Shown here in pieces: positions 40,707 through 53,491 of a DNA stretch of 64,000 nucleotides. The first letter of the stretch is position 1; every line of letters begins with the position of its first letter. Location: assembly GCA_023974075.1 (NCBI GenBank), contig CM043800.1, forward strand, positions 35,466,459 to 35,530,458. The letters run 5' to 3'. The position numbers and the translations under genes are program-made. Below the pieces are notes generated by a model that was not told the DNA's origin, made no database searches, and saw nothing but the letters and a program-made list of their open reading frames with translations. Source of the stretch: Chaenocephalus aceratus. Lineage: Eukaryota > Chordata > Actinopteri > Perciformes > Channichthyidae.

Positions 40707-42195
40707 GTCTCACATCTCACAGCACATCGTCATTAACAAATACCGGAAACAGACCGAAAACATTTTTAAAAAATAATAATAATACTTTATTCCGAATGTG
40801 CTTGCTTTTCTCTTTGAAAGTCATCACATAACGGCTGCATTATATATTACATATCTGCCGTAGTTCTGTATTTATAGAGCCCTGATGAGAAGACAAACAT
40901 GAGGAACTGAAAACGTGACGTGGATCATAAATATATCAGCCATTAAACAACATCTTACATTTCTTTTCACACAATACGTCTCCTTGCAGTATCAACACTA
41001 ATTCGGCTCACTTTTATATTTGATCCAATTGGTAGATAGGCTGTATTTACACCATAAAGGTGCACAGCTGATATAAAGGGACACCTGGTGGTTAAAGCAT
41101 GTTATTGAATTTAATTATTTTATTATTAGATATTAATACGATCCCTATAAAGTATATTCATTACTCGTTATTCTCTACTAATAGTTAATTAAAGACTGTA
41201 TGTAATGACTATTTTGCACATCCCTTTCAAGATGTCAAGATTTTCTAAGGTTTATTGACATATCATATAGGCCTACACCACTGTGGTAGTTCTGCACTGA
41301 ATGAAAAACTTGGGTTGCAGGTTCCTCAATAGTGCATTACAAGACATATATCAATATTTGTGCATACCTCCAGCAATGTTAACTATGTTGAAGCACTTAT
41401 TTTAACTGATATTATACATAATGTATTATACTCTTATAAGATATATGTAGATATTTAATCTCCGGCCTTGTCAGGTATTGAACAATCAATAAATAAAGAA
41501 CACAGAATTGTTGAATATAAAACACAGAATTTGTGTGATTATACTAAATGATTTTCAAATAAACACAACTGCATATTTAACTGTTACACATGCTGATGTA
41601 ACGCAAATGTTCCAACTTGGGATCAATAAAGTATATCTTATCTTAAGCTGATCGATGGCTACTGCCATATTTGCAAAATGTGCCTCTGAACCTTGACAAG
41701 TGCATGTTTCAGGCTTATCAATTAATGTAATGTAATGTTATCACAGGGGTCACACACATAAAACCAGCTGTTAAATAAAGCTCTTCTGACCTTAGCTGGC
41801 ATGTGGGTATATATATTAATACTGCCCATAATGGGCACAAGCAATTTTCACCCATTTATTAATTATATGTTTTAAATGTGAGTGTTTCCTGTCCCCTAAA
41901 CCTCCAGGGATGTACACAGTTTAATACTGGCAACTTCTTATTATGGGAAATACGAAAACGTCTTTTAAAACTACAACTCCCAGTAGAGGACGGGCCATAG
42001 AAAACATGTTGCGAAACAGAATAGCCAGCATGTGTAGTTCTGGGGACGGGGTGGGGGAGGGGGGACGCGGTGGACCCGTTCAAATCCAGTTTTGGACAGT
42101 CTGCCGTGGTTCCATCCCATTTCAAGTGCTGTTCGAGAATCGGCTTAACCCTCGGAGCACACTCTCCAATCACAGAGCTTGAGGACTATCACGGG
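40707..42195. repeat. Dispersed repeat family A (third copy)
   Basis: About 85-95% similar by eye to 12061-13330, with an extra segment at about 41730-42070. Lies between the inner inverted repeats. Non-coding. Confidence 0.75.
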
Positions 42196-42503
42196 GTTTG
42201 TCAAACAGAGCACATGGTGTAGTCCAAACGATAGCTAGGGATTCTGGGTAGTGTAGTGTCTTCTGCCATCCTTTACTCCTGGGAATGGACGCTCACATTA
42301 CCTTTAAGGGCAGCCGACACAAACGAATGCCGTGCTTCCATTAGCGTCAAATCCCGACGCAGATGGGAATACATTGCAATCAGTTGAAAGCTATTTGCGT
42401 CCCTTTATGACGCTGAAGGAGCCTAGGAGCGTCACAATTGGACGCCACGGACACTGACCAAACGTCACTATTGGACGCTTAGGGAGTGAGAGTGTGTTGC
42501 CCT
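42196..42503 (-). repeat. Inner inverted repeat, right arm
   Basis: Pairs with 39727-40232 and directly abuts the middle repeat at 42505. Confidence 0.8.
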
Positions 42504-42504
42504 G

Positions 42505-42830
42505 GACCAGCCAATCAGAATTGACCTTCTCGAGTTCTCCGATTGGTTGGTTTTGTGGCACATTTGTAACGCTGTGACAACTTGAGCGAGCGAGCGCAGG
42601 CAAAGCTGAGCGCGCACAGGCTGGAGAGGTCGAGCGAGCGGGGGAGAGAGAGCGGGGGAGAGAGAGCGCATGCAGTGGTCTGCTTGCGCACGGAGCAGGA
42701 GTTTTATGAGAGAAAATATATTTCTCTGTGCTCAAAAATGTTCAAGTGCGCGCTCAATTGCATTTTCTATGCTCAACATGTTTCATTGCGTGCTCAGGAT
42801 AGAGGCACAAATATAACGCCATAGCTGTGC
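42505..42830 (-). repeat. Middle inverted repeat, right arm
   Basis: Pairs with 37089-37395. A GGGGGAGAGAGAGC unit is duplicated in this arm (42640-42670), so the arm is slightly longer. Confidence 0.85.
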
Positions 42831-43247
42831 GCCTCTCTCCTGCCTCTCGGCACGCAGAGAGCGGCCCTTTTTCCCTCTTATAGGAGGGATGTTCCTTTTT
42901 CCTCTGACACACTTTGTATAGAGTGCCTGGTCAGAGTGAGTAACGTCAGGGATCCAGCTGGGCGCTCTCCTACCTGTCTGACACGCAGAGAGCTGCTGTT
43001 CCCCCTCTATGATCGCTGGGCAAGGTGGGACCTTCGTCTCTACTTTCTCACAGCGGCTGGTATGTATTGTTCCCAGCCTTCACCCCGTCAGGGAAGATAG
43101 GCATGTTTTGCTATGTTCCAGGGACGGTGATGCGCCATTACGCATGGCACAACAGGCAGGGGGTGTTATTGAGCAGGTGTGTCTGTGCTTCTAGTGCCGG
43201 GCGGACCCAGTGGGGCGCAGGACTACATCATGCTTCGCCCTTAACCC

Positions 43248-43577
43248 AATAGCGATAGTCCTAGAGGGCGAAGCCATATACGAAATAGACGTGAGGTTAC
43301 CTACTGTAACCCAGCTTCTATGAGTAAATGGCGCAGCCCTCTAAGTGATGGCTCTACGAATAGCTGAAGAAAAGTTATGTTGTATGGGAGCAGATTGTCG
43401 GGCCTCCTTCCTATTTATACCGGAAGGAAGCCCGAGGGTGGGGCCCACCTTGCGTGTGGGCGTGGACTACAAGTGTTTCAGTGCTGCGCGGGGGTGCAGG
43501 GGGATTACCCAATAGCGATAGCCTTAGAGGGCTGCGCCATTTACTCATAGAAGCTGGGGTTACAGTAGGTAACCTCA
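43248..43577. mobile_element. 3' end of a second DIRS family
   Basis: Arms 43292-43344 and 43524-43577 are near-perfect inverted repeats (core TGAGGTTACCTACTGTAAC). A direct repeat AATAGCGATAG.CCT.AGAGGGC lies at 43248 and 43511. This is the same plan as the 3' end of the DIRS element at 6234-6573, with unrelated sequence. It probably belongs to the decayed element at 35709-37071. Confidence 0.7.
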
Positions 43578-43637
43578 GTATTCGAGCATATGCCTTGAGT
43601 TGCACATAGCTCCAACGATCCATCACAGTGTCTCTCT

Positions 43638-43689
<52 letters not shown>
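43638..43689. repeat. (CA)n microsatellite
   Basis: About 26 CA units without interruption. Confidence 0.95.
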
Positions 43690-43691
<2 letters not shown>

Positions 43692-43869
43692 TGTATTGTA
43701 TTATGATATTGTTGAATTGAGGCGAATATGTGTAATGTTCAGAGGTTGTTGTGTTTAATATTCATGAGAATATTTGTCATTGTTCAAATGATAATAAACA
43801 AACATTTGCATAAAGCATATTTGTCCACTCATATGTTGATAAGAGTATTAAAACTTGAAAAATATCCCT

Positions 43870-44095
43870 CCTAAGGTACATTTAGAACAGATAAAAAATG
43901 TGCGATTAATTTGCGATTAATCGCGATTATCTATGGACAATCATGCGATTAATCGCGATTAAATATTTTAATCGACTGACAGCCCTAATATATATATATA
44001 TGATATATATTACATTACATTGCATTTAGCTGACGCTTTTATCCAAAGCAACTTACAGTAAGTATATATATATATATATATATATTTATAATGTA
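43870..44095. mobile_element. Small transposon ends and AT microsatellite
   Basis: 43900-43989 carries repeated GCGATTAATCGCGATTA and ends GACAGCCCTA, a terminus common in fish hAT-like MITEs. At 44018-44066, GACGCTTTTATCCAAAGCA is a widespread teleost dispersed repeat. TA repeats flank both. Confidence 0.55.
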
Positions 44096-44299
44096 ATATA
44101 TCAGATATTAATTTGTATACACATTAATATCTGATTTGTAAAACATCACAGACAGAAAGGTATATCCGTCATTTAATGGTAAGCTATTGAAATTTTGATT
44201 CCATAGATGTGTCTCCCATCACCCAAAACCCCTGACTATTCTCTCAACTCAGTATTTACATTCTTATATTCAAAGAAAATCAGTAATATCTTTAAAAAC

Positions 44300-44640
44300 T
44301 ACAATTCCCTTTCGATCAGCTGTGCACCGTTATGGTGTAAATACAGCCTATTTAGCAATTGGGTCAAATATAAAAGTCAGCCGAATTAGTGTTGATACTG
44401 CAAGGAGACGTATTGTGTGAAGAGAAATTGAAGATGTTGTTTAATTGCTGATATATTGATGATACACGTCACATATTCAGTTTTGGCGGCAGTTCTCCTG
44501 TTTGTCTAGAAGTCTTCTCATCAGGGCTCTATAGATAAAGAACTACAGCAGATATGTAATATTTAATGCAGCCGAACCGTTGTATTACAATGCTGTTATG
44601 TGATGACTTCCAAAGAGAAAAGCAAGCAGCAAATGTTTTC
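44300..44640 (-). repeat. Fragment of family A, inverted
   Basis: Reverse complement of part of 12130-12450 (cores AGTGTTGATACTGCAAGGAG and CTTCTCATCAGGGCTCTATA). Confidence 0.7.
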
Positions 44641-44756
44641 GGATTCATATCGCATAAACACCATATCCCAACGTGCATTGCGGCTAAAACATCCAATCAC
44701 CGAGCTTCAAGTTCGATGTTTTAGCTATCAAAACCTCTGAAAAAAGAAATGTGAAA

Positions 44757-45116
44757 AAAACTAAAGCATTGTATACAATTTAAACCAATTCATTGTGTGT
44801 GATTAACAAGGATAAACTGATGTTTTTAGTGGATGAGTACTGCAGATATAGCTTTCAAATCATTTGACAGTGGGGGCAATACGGTTTTATTATGAAAACT
44901 TTGAGACCGGAAATACTGGTGTTTTCACCCCGTGAGGGTTGACGCTAACTTTACATGGACGCTTCCGTTACACGTTCTCCTGGCGAGACCTCAAATCATC
45001 TTGGTAATATCTATCAAACTATAGATCCTACACATCACTGGACGTGGATTATAAAAGTACAATATACACTTCTCGCTAGAAATCTAATCAAAAAGCATTT
45101 TAATGGCCAAACTAAC
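44757..45116 (-). repeat. Outer inverted repeat, right arm
   Basis: Reverse complement of the left arm, without its 245 bp insertion, ending GCATTTTAATGGCCAAACTA. Confidence 0.8.
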
Positions 45117-47140
45117 TTGACTGTCATGATGACAGAGAAGTTGAGGGTAAAATGTTAAACAGAAACATTTCCATTTTTGAATCCACTTAATTTATCTATA
45201 AGCTATAAATACACAATATAATTATGGTTTGGATGCCAAATAAAGGATTTAGCCCTAGAAATGATTTATTGGTATGAAGCTGTACAGTATATGATGCTTG
45301 ATATAGCACCACTTTGTCAAACTCATCTCTAAATAAAAACATCAATCATTTAAATTAGGTTGCTATGGAGTCATTTCTCACAGTGAGTGTTTCTGCTCCT
45401 TTTAGTTTGCCTAAAAAAACTAAAACATTTGCGACTCATAACTTTGTAAAGGTTTGAATCCACCTCTCAAAGTTGGCTTGTGTTTCTCGGTCAGATTGCA
45501 CAGGTAAACAGGTCCCCTCTATATTTAGATGTGTGCTCACAGTATCTCACAGCTGTGGGTTTCTCAGCATCTGTTACCTAAAAACTAAATTCAGATAGGA
45601 AGGGAGAGGCTGATCTGAAAAAAACAAGGTATCTTTATAAACATTTTTAAAAGTCGCTTTCAATAAATAGCTAGAAAGCAGTTGGAGGAAGTCCTCAGAT
45701 TCTTCACACAAAGGTATCAAAACAACAATGAAATAATACTGCTGTCAGTAACATTTAGTTTAAGTAGATAAGTATTTCTAGACAAATGAATGTAATGTAT
45801 CAAAAGTAAAAGGTACACATTGTACAGAATAGTCCATACTAGAGTATTAAGTTGAAGAGTCCAGAAATATAAAACTTTAGAGTTGTTGTGAGACAAGTTA
45901 CATCTTAATCCTTGTTATTAGTAAATGTTGATATCATGTGAATCCCAGCATATCTTTGCACAACTCTTCCCTAAATATAGTTTTGCAGCCATATGAAATA
46001 CGTTTGTGGTTAAGCATAGTGTTTTCATCTATAATAATGCAAAGTAAATAATTTTTGTAATACGAAATACAGTTAAATATTTAGTTTTTCAAATGTAGTG
46101 GATTAGAAGTATGAAGTAACATTAATGGTACATAATTAAATTAGGTTGATGTACATGTGGCTCTAACCCACAGCACCTCACACTCAGTGACATTGCACTC
46201 ATTTACAATGTCTTTATTTACTATCGATTACATCTGTATTTATCTATATATGTTTAAACCCTGCAACCACATATTGGTTCTGGAAATTAATTGAAACTAA
46301 TGCGCTTTGATTACTATGTATTTGCACTTTCTGGTTGGATTGCAAACTGTATTTCGTTGTACTCTGTGCAATGACAATAAGTTTAATCTAATATACATTA
46401 ACATTATCCTTAAGTACAGTATTTGAGTAAATGTCAGAAGTTAGAAAGCACTTTGCAACAGGAAAATGTAAGAGCTTATATATTATGCATTACTAAGAAC
46501 ATGTTAAAAATGATAATGGCACAAACTACTGCCGTCAATGCAATACAACACAAGTACTTATATTGGAAACAAGAGGCAAGGCAACCAAAACTAAATAAGT
46601 AAAACTAAACAATTATTAAAGAAATACCTAATAACACAAAAAGATACAAATTCACCAAGCCTGAGTTGTTTCACAGAACAGATATAATTTAGAATAATGG
46701 GTCATACATTGTTCAGCCCCCACTGGGCATATGAAGCAGCATTTTGTATTTTATTTAACCACTATTAATGGTCTTATATTTATAATATATATATATTGCA
46801 GAACTGTTTTTTTTGTTAATGCAGATAGAAGAGATGGTGAAGTGATGACTCATTTATCAAATTAATAATAATAACTTTATGGAAATACTTTTTGAAAGTT
46901 GCTTTCCTTGATATATTAATATTTTATAACTTTATTAATTGTCCATTCACAATTCTTATCTCCGAGACCTGCTGAAAACCTCAAAAGATTGTTTAGACAA
47001 GTCATCTAATTAAGTTCTATTAATTAGTCAAACCATATTTAATAGTGATACAATAATAATTGTAAAAACAAAACAATGGTTTATTTCAAACCCTTTTTCT
47101 TATTTTACTATAAAAATAAAACAATTGTTATAGAGAGTCC
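45117..47140. other. Old trypsinogen spacer, no gene
   Basis: 45117-45580 and 47041-47140 match the minus-gene spacers (1846-2280 and 2495-2570). The 1.45 kb between them is AT-rich, without a partner in the other spacers and without a convincing ORF. Confidence 0.65.
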
Positions 47141-47159
47141 ACATGAAAGAAATGTGTGC

Positions 47160-47530
47160 ATTTGTTTCTTTATTAGTCCACATTGGGTATAGCCAAAGTG
47201 CTTTACATAAAGTAAAATACTTTACAATAAGGACACTTTACAACAAATACAACAGCACAGTTTGTACAGAATATCAGTATGAGAAAACTACACCCTCTGT
47301 CCTTAGACCCTCACATCGTACAAGGGGAAAACTTCCAGAGAAAAACCCACAGTTTAAAGGGGAACATGGGAGAAACCTCAGGGAGAGCAACAGAGGAGGG
47401 ATCCCTCTCCCAGGACGGACAGACGTGCAATAGATGCCTTGTGTAAATCGAAGAGATAATACATTTTACAGCATATAGACCGAATGTTAGGAAATGCATG
47501 TGTCTATAATAAGAAGATGAATCCACGAGG
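47160..47530 (-). mobile_element. Teleost retroposon copy (inverted)
   Basis: Reverse complement of 50850-51200: shared cores GGGATCCCTCTCCCAGGACG, ACCCTCACATCGTACAAGG and GATGAATCCACGAGGAT. No coding capacity is visible; probably a 3' end of a non-LTR element. Confidence 0.65.
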
Positions 47531-48245
47531 ATGTCAACAATCCTGTGGGAAACCATCAGTCAACTAAAACACTGCCATTCAAGCACATCTTTTAAAACTG
47601 AGCATCCTATCACAAATGCCACCGTTCAACAACAACAACAACAACACACTCTAGTTTCCAAATCTTCCCAAACACAGCATGGATTTTGAATCTTCAGACT
47701 GCACCTGTTCTTGTTAATCTTCTTCATGTCACTCATGCATATTTATCATGTTAATTGAAGCTGCTCTGCTGTTACATCAAAGCAGCCAAATGTAACTCAG
47801 GTTGATTCAAGCTTCACCAGCAGCAGATTTGCACAGAATTCAACACACAATTGACTGCGTTATTGTGCAGAATTCTTCAATATTAAATGGTCTTTTATAC
47901 TTCCATGTAATGATCTTAATTGTTAAATAACACTTTTGACCCTACCATCTTTTATAATGCAAGTAAAATGCAGTTTTTTGAGTATATTTTCTGATAGTAA
48001 TTGTGATCGAGTGATTTAATTTTTTTTTGTGTTTGCATCTTGTCTCTTCACTTTATCAACATTTTGTTAGGGTCATTCTATCTAAAGACACGTGGTTTGG
48101 TTTTCTTGTGAAAGCCAAATCCAATAACTGTGGTTGTGAACCAAACCATCTGCACACCAGCAAATGTAAAAGTTGTATAAATAATACAATTTCCTGGCAG
48201 GCAGTATATCGACCACAATACCTGGAGTTACTTTTCCCAGAGCCC
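47531..48245. other. Upstream region of trypsinogen E, no gene
   Basis: AT-rich with a short CAA run (47627-47645). No gene seen. Not similar to the spacers of the minus-strand copies. Confidence 0.6.
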
Positions 48246-48349
48246 TGATTGGTCACAAAAAACCTTTGGGGCGTGTACAGGATGGAAAGATGAGCATATA
48301 AACCAGGTCTGCAGGTGAAGGCTATCATCGACAGAATCACTCAGCAACC
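48246..48349 (+). promoter_or_regulatory. Trypsinogen E promoter
   Basis: CCAAT-type GATTGGTC at 48247, TATAAA at 48297-48302, then the same leader as the other copies (CAGGTCTGCAGGTGAAGGC, with E-box) to the ATG at 48350. The promoter appears intact although the gene is damaged. Confidence 0.7.
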
Positions 48350-49572
<1,223 letters not shown>

Positions 49573-49689
49573 GTCTGATCCTGCGACCATTTTACTCTGC
49601 TGCCTTTCTTCCATCATTCCATCTTTCATCATAACTCCACCATTGTTGTTGAGTTTTGAATAATGTGCAATCTGAGTAAATAAAATCCT

Positions 49690-50440
49690 ATACCTTGACT
49701 TTTAAATCGTGTTTTCCTCAGTTTGTTGTTTGTGTTTGTGTACATCATATCTTCTTCGGAGTAGTATAATGTTTACTGGGATTTTTGGGATACAGTAAAA
49801 ACAAGGCAATTACTACTATCTTATATAGATACAAAGGTTTAACTCTCCTAAATTGATTTCTTTATCAACAACAATACATATTTGTCCAGTGTACCTTATT
49901 ATTAGATTTAGATATTCAGCAACTGGCTAGGGAACACAACTAAGGGATCCAAACAAGAAAATTCATTCCAACAGCTCAACATAATCTGGATCCATTAGTA
50001 ATATGACAAATTAACAATTTGGAATAATATCCAAGAATTAATTATAAAGCTGGAGTGTGAAAAAAACATCACGGTGGCCAATACCAGACCACCAACTGGT
50101 CCAATCCATCTCACTGGATGACTTGTGGCAGGTATTGTCGATAAGATTGTCGATAAGATCTCAAATGCTTAAGTACAGTTTACTGGACCCACTATCGTTG
50201 CAAATTGGACTGCATTTTTTTCAATGTTCGTGCTTTATTGCCATGCCATGCCGTGGGTTATTAACAGGATTGCAACAGTTCACATTGCGAGTATAATATT
50301 TCTCTCTCTCAGCAGGACTCACATTTCACCGCATGGAAATTGAAATTGAAATATCACATTCCTTAATGTATGTCATGTTAAATCTGTCGTTAAGCGAGAT
50401 CTAAAAAAGGGGGAGCAGGTCTGATTGGGGGTCAAATCGT
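49690..50440. other. Intergenic, no gene
   Basis: AT-rich. A retroposon-like stretch begins near 50400. No ORF with recognisable content. Confidence 0.6.
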
Positions 50441-51335
50441 ACCACAGCCTGGGAGCTGCTACAGCAAAAACCCTGTCCCCTACTGGTTCAACCTTGACCT
50501 CCAACTACAAGGAGAAATATCTCAGTAGACCTCAGTGACCTTGAGGATGTATAGGATTGTAGAAGTTTTGCCAGGTAAGGCAAGGCAAGGCAAGTTTATT
50601 TATATAGCACTTTTCCCCTAGTTTTGCTGATATAGGCTTAGTTTGTCGGGGGACATCTTACTTCTTCCTTCTCTCTGTCTATACCTGTGTACTCTCATGT
50701 TCCGATTAACCCACCTTCCCCAAATTTCTTTCTTTTGGTGTCTATATACGCCGGGATCCGGAGTCATGGATGATCCTGCGGTCCTGTGTCCTGGATCGCG
50801 AGCCCTTGATCGCGGTCGTGGCTGTGGTCCTGGATCATCGGTCCTGGATGGATATCCTCGTGGATTCATCTTCCTATTATACACACATGCATTTCCAAAC
50901 ATTTGGACTACCTATGTTGCAAATGTATTATCTTTTCAATTTACACACGGCATCTATTGCATGTCTGTCCGTCCTGGGAGAGGGATCCCTCCTCTGTTGC
51001 TCTCCCTGAGGTTCTCCCATTTTTCCCTTTAAACTGTGGGTTTTCTTCGGAAGTTTTTCCTTGTACGATGTGAGGGTCTAAGGACAGAGGGTGTCGTATT
51101 GTCATACTGATATTCTGTACACACTGTGAAGACCACTGAGACAAATGTAACATTTGTGATATTGGGCTATATAAATAAACATTGATTGATTGATTGATTT
51201 TCAACACAAGGCAATTCAAAGTGCTTTACAAAAAAAAAAGGTAAGGTGGGCCAAACCATTAAGAGCTTTGTAGGCAAACAATACCATTTTAAATTTGATT
51301 CTAAACTTTATCGTTAGCCAGTGTAGAGATGCGAG
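50441..51335. mobile_element. Nested retroposons
   Basis: A common teleost repeat (GGCAAGTTTATTTATATAGC at 50589 and its partner GGCAATTCAAAGTGCTTTAC at 51209) is split by a second repeat, 50640-51200, that matches 47160-47530 in reverse. The inner one ends in a TTGATTGAT run (51180-51200). Confidence 0.65.
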
Positions 51336-51414
51336 TACAGGTGAGTAGTGATACAAATGCCATGTCAATCTCATTAGTATGCAGAGAAAGTGACAGGTCG
51401 CCCCGCCCCTTTTT

Positions 51415-51523
51415 GACCGGAAGTCCCGCCTTTTTATTTTATTTTGAAAACCGGAAGTCCCGTCTCATTATACCGGAAGTCCCGAATCGTTCGACCGGAT
51501 GTACAGCCACCGCTTCCGGTTTA
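51415..51523. promoter_or_regulatory. Cluster of ACCGGAAGT (ETS-type) motifs
   Basis: ACCGGAAGTCCCG occurs at about 51417, 51450 and 51472, with a variant ACCGGATGT at 51495 and the inverse TTCCGGT at 51514. CCGGAAGT is the core of ETS/GABP sites. It lies about 400 bp upstream of the first small basic ORF. A regulatory role is inferred. Confidence 0.45.
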
Positions 51524-51782
51524 CAAAAAAAAATTAAAATTAAATTAAAATTAAAAAAATGAGAAAAATTAAATGCAGTTGTTTTCAATCAATTAATATA
51601 CATAGGATATATATCCCGCCTCCTAACCACTTCCTGTGTGGTTAATCCTGTATATAGTATTGAATGTAACTTGCAAATAACATGAAATTAATCTAAAGTA
51701 AAGCATCTAAAAAAATGTATATTTAAACCTCTCTATTTTTGCGAACAGGACAGGGGGGAGAAAACATATGGTGGAGGAGGGG

Positions 51783-51821
<39 letters not shown>

Positions 51822-51900
51822 TCCCCGCCCATCACCCCCTCTCCCTCTGTCTAAATAAAAAGCCAGCTTCACTCTTAAATATTTCTCAAGTCGAGAGAAA

Positions 51901-52065
51901 ATGGCCAAGAGACGTCTTGATATGAATTTAATCAGCGAGACACCGGTGACAACTTACAACCATCCGTTGGGTGCTCCAATCAAGAAACGAATGAAGTTTG
52001 TATGCCGGGTTCAGACGCCGACAGCCGAAGAACTTCGCCTCTCTGTTTTTGCGAACAGGACATGA
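51901..52065 (+). CDS. Small basic protein ORF, copy a (54 aa)
   Basis: ATG in the good context GAAAATGG, about 45 bp downstream of a TAAATAAAAAG box. Encodes MAKRRLDMNLISETPVTTY and then a basic KKRMKF stretch, a plausible nuclear localisation signal. The last residues run into the next repeat unit and are probably not original. The paralogue at 52193 shares about 80% of residues over 44 positions, and both third-position and replacement changes are seen, so the frame is probably real. Family unknown. Confidence 0.5.
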   Translation: MAKRRLDMNLISETPVTTYNHPLGAPIKKRMKFVCRVQTPTAEELRLSVFANRT

Positions 52066-52192
52066 GGGGAGAGACCATATGGTGGGCCGAGGGGAGGGGG
52101 AACACACACACACACACACACACACTTTCCCCACCCCTCACCCCATCTCCCCTTAGAGGTTGTTTAAATAAAAGCCAGCGTCTCTTGTGGCC

Positions 52193-52342
52193 ATGAGACG
52201 TCTTGATATGAGTTTAATCAGCGAGACACCGGTGACAACTTACAGCCATCCGTTGGATGCTCCAATCAAGAAACGAATGCAGTTTGTATGCCGGGTTGAG
52301 ACGCCTACAGCCGAAGATATGCTTCAGTCTCCTCTGTCTTGA
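52193..52342 (+). CDS. Small basic protein ORF, copy b (49 aa)
   Basis: Paralogue of 51901-52065, also beginning RRLDM and with PIKKRMQFVCRV. It ends in DMLQSPLS with its own stop. Possibly the first exon of a longer gene, because an acceptor-like site lies at 53339, but no clear donor is seen. Confidence 0.5.
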   Translation: MRRLDMSLISETPVTTYSHPLDAPIKKRMQFVCRVETPTAEDMLQSPLS

Positions 52343-53330
52343 AGGCATTCTTAAGCACATAAATGTAACATTAGGCTATGCATAAAATAACCAAACGATT
52401 ATTACATTAACTAATTTGAACAGTAATTCACATCATCATCTCATAACAAAATAAGCTAAGGCAACTACTTGCATTCACTGACTTGATTTTTTAAATGAAA
52501 ACCAGGGATATCTTTTGTTTTGCGGTCCATATCTCATTAAAAATATCTAATGTTAGTAACTATTAAAGAAAGAATGGGGACAATTCTGTGTTAATGTAGT
52601 TTGACCATTGTAACTGCTGTGCAGACATACTGATAAAATAGGGCTTCTAACTAATTACCTTAAATAAAATCACTAATTAATTAAACCAGTTCAATACGCA
52701 TTATTCTTATTCTTATCATTCTTTATGAGCGCAGTAACGGTAAGGTATCTAATTACTTATTTATCTAGTATTCCATCACATAATAACAGAGATGGTCAAA
52801 CTGAAGTAGAGACATGGCAGAAATCCTACAATGAAGCAGGACAGTGAAGGGGAAGTCTCTTTTGAAGAGGGTTTTAATAGTTTAAAGATCTTAATGCCCC
52901 CTTGATCATATCTTTTTTAAAAAGACTGTTTCTCTAAAAGGCAGGTTTTGTGATTTTTAAGACTTTTTACAGACACTCGGCAGATTTGTGTGTAATTCTC
53001 TCACAAAGGAACAGTAAGTCTCTTACTTTTTTGATAGCGTTTTTTATGTATGACAACTTTACAACTGGTAGAAAGTTAAGTACTTTTTTCTGAGCAGATT
53101 TTCTTTAAGACTGTGACTCTTAACACACCAACCCCCCGAGAGACAGACATACTCATCCCCTTTTCAACGTATTTTGTTTTTGTCTTTCTCGCTTTTTTTT
53201 TTTCCATTATATTTTTGGAAAAAACTACATAGTGATTGCTAGCAAAAAACAACATGCAACTAATACATTATACAATATTACGACTTTTGGCGATATTTTC
53301 AACACAATATACTTGTACCCTTTTTTTTTT
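52343..53330. other. AT-rich region entering the palindrome, no gene
   Basis: No convincing ORF. The palindrome is demonstrable from 52932 because the window ends at its partner base. Whether the arm continues leftward cannot be seen here. Confidence 0.6.
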
Positions 53331-53350
53331 TTTTTGTAGGACTTCAAGAT

Positions 53351-53491
53351 ATGTTGCATGTCATGCATAAACACGGTGTCATCTTTCTTGAAACTGACGT
53401 GCTGTCCGTTTATGTTTATGCTTCTTCATCCTCTGAATGTTCCTCCCCCGTCCCTCTTCACAATAACAATCAAGGTGGATCTGTGAAATGA
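53351..53491 (+). CDS. Possible terminal exon or small ORF (46 codons), left arm
   Basis: A 15-base T tract ending GTAG (53339) looks like a splice acceptor. The open frame then reads MLHVMHKHGVIFLETDVLSV and a Ser-rich tail before TGA. Composition is balanced, unlike the AT-rich surroundings. No family recognised and no matching donor was identified. Confidence 0.3.
   Translation: MLHVMHKHGVIFLETDVLSVYVYASSSSECSSPVPLHNNNQGGSVK

Larger units (their letters stand above)
34770..45116. mobile_element. Composite 10.3 kb insertion built of nested inverted repeats
   Basis: Trypsinogen-type spacer stops near 34768 (TGCCACAATCGACCTAAG) and resumes at about 45117 (TTGACTGTCATGATGACAGA, matching 1846 onward). 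Between them three inverted-repeat pairs are nested: 34961-35578 with 44757-45116, 37089-37395 with 42505-42830, and 39727-40232 with 42196-42503. The interior holds a decayed DIRS element, a DIRS 3' end, repeat family A and microsatellites. No intact transposase was found. Confidence 0.75.
51728..52342 (+). repeat. 310 bp tandem duplication carrying two small genes
   Basis: 51728-52037 and 52038-52330 are direct copies starting CCTCTCT.TTTTGCGAACAG, each with an AC microsatellite (51784-51820; 52104-52126), a TTTAAATAAAAGCC-like TATA region and a small ORF. Confidence 0.85.
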
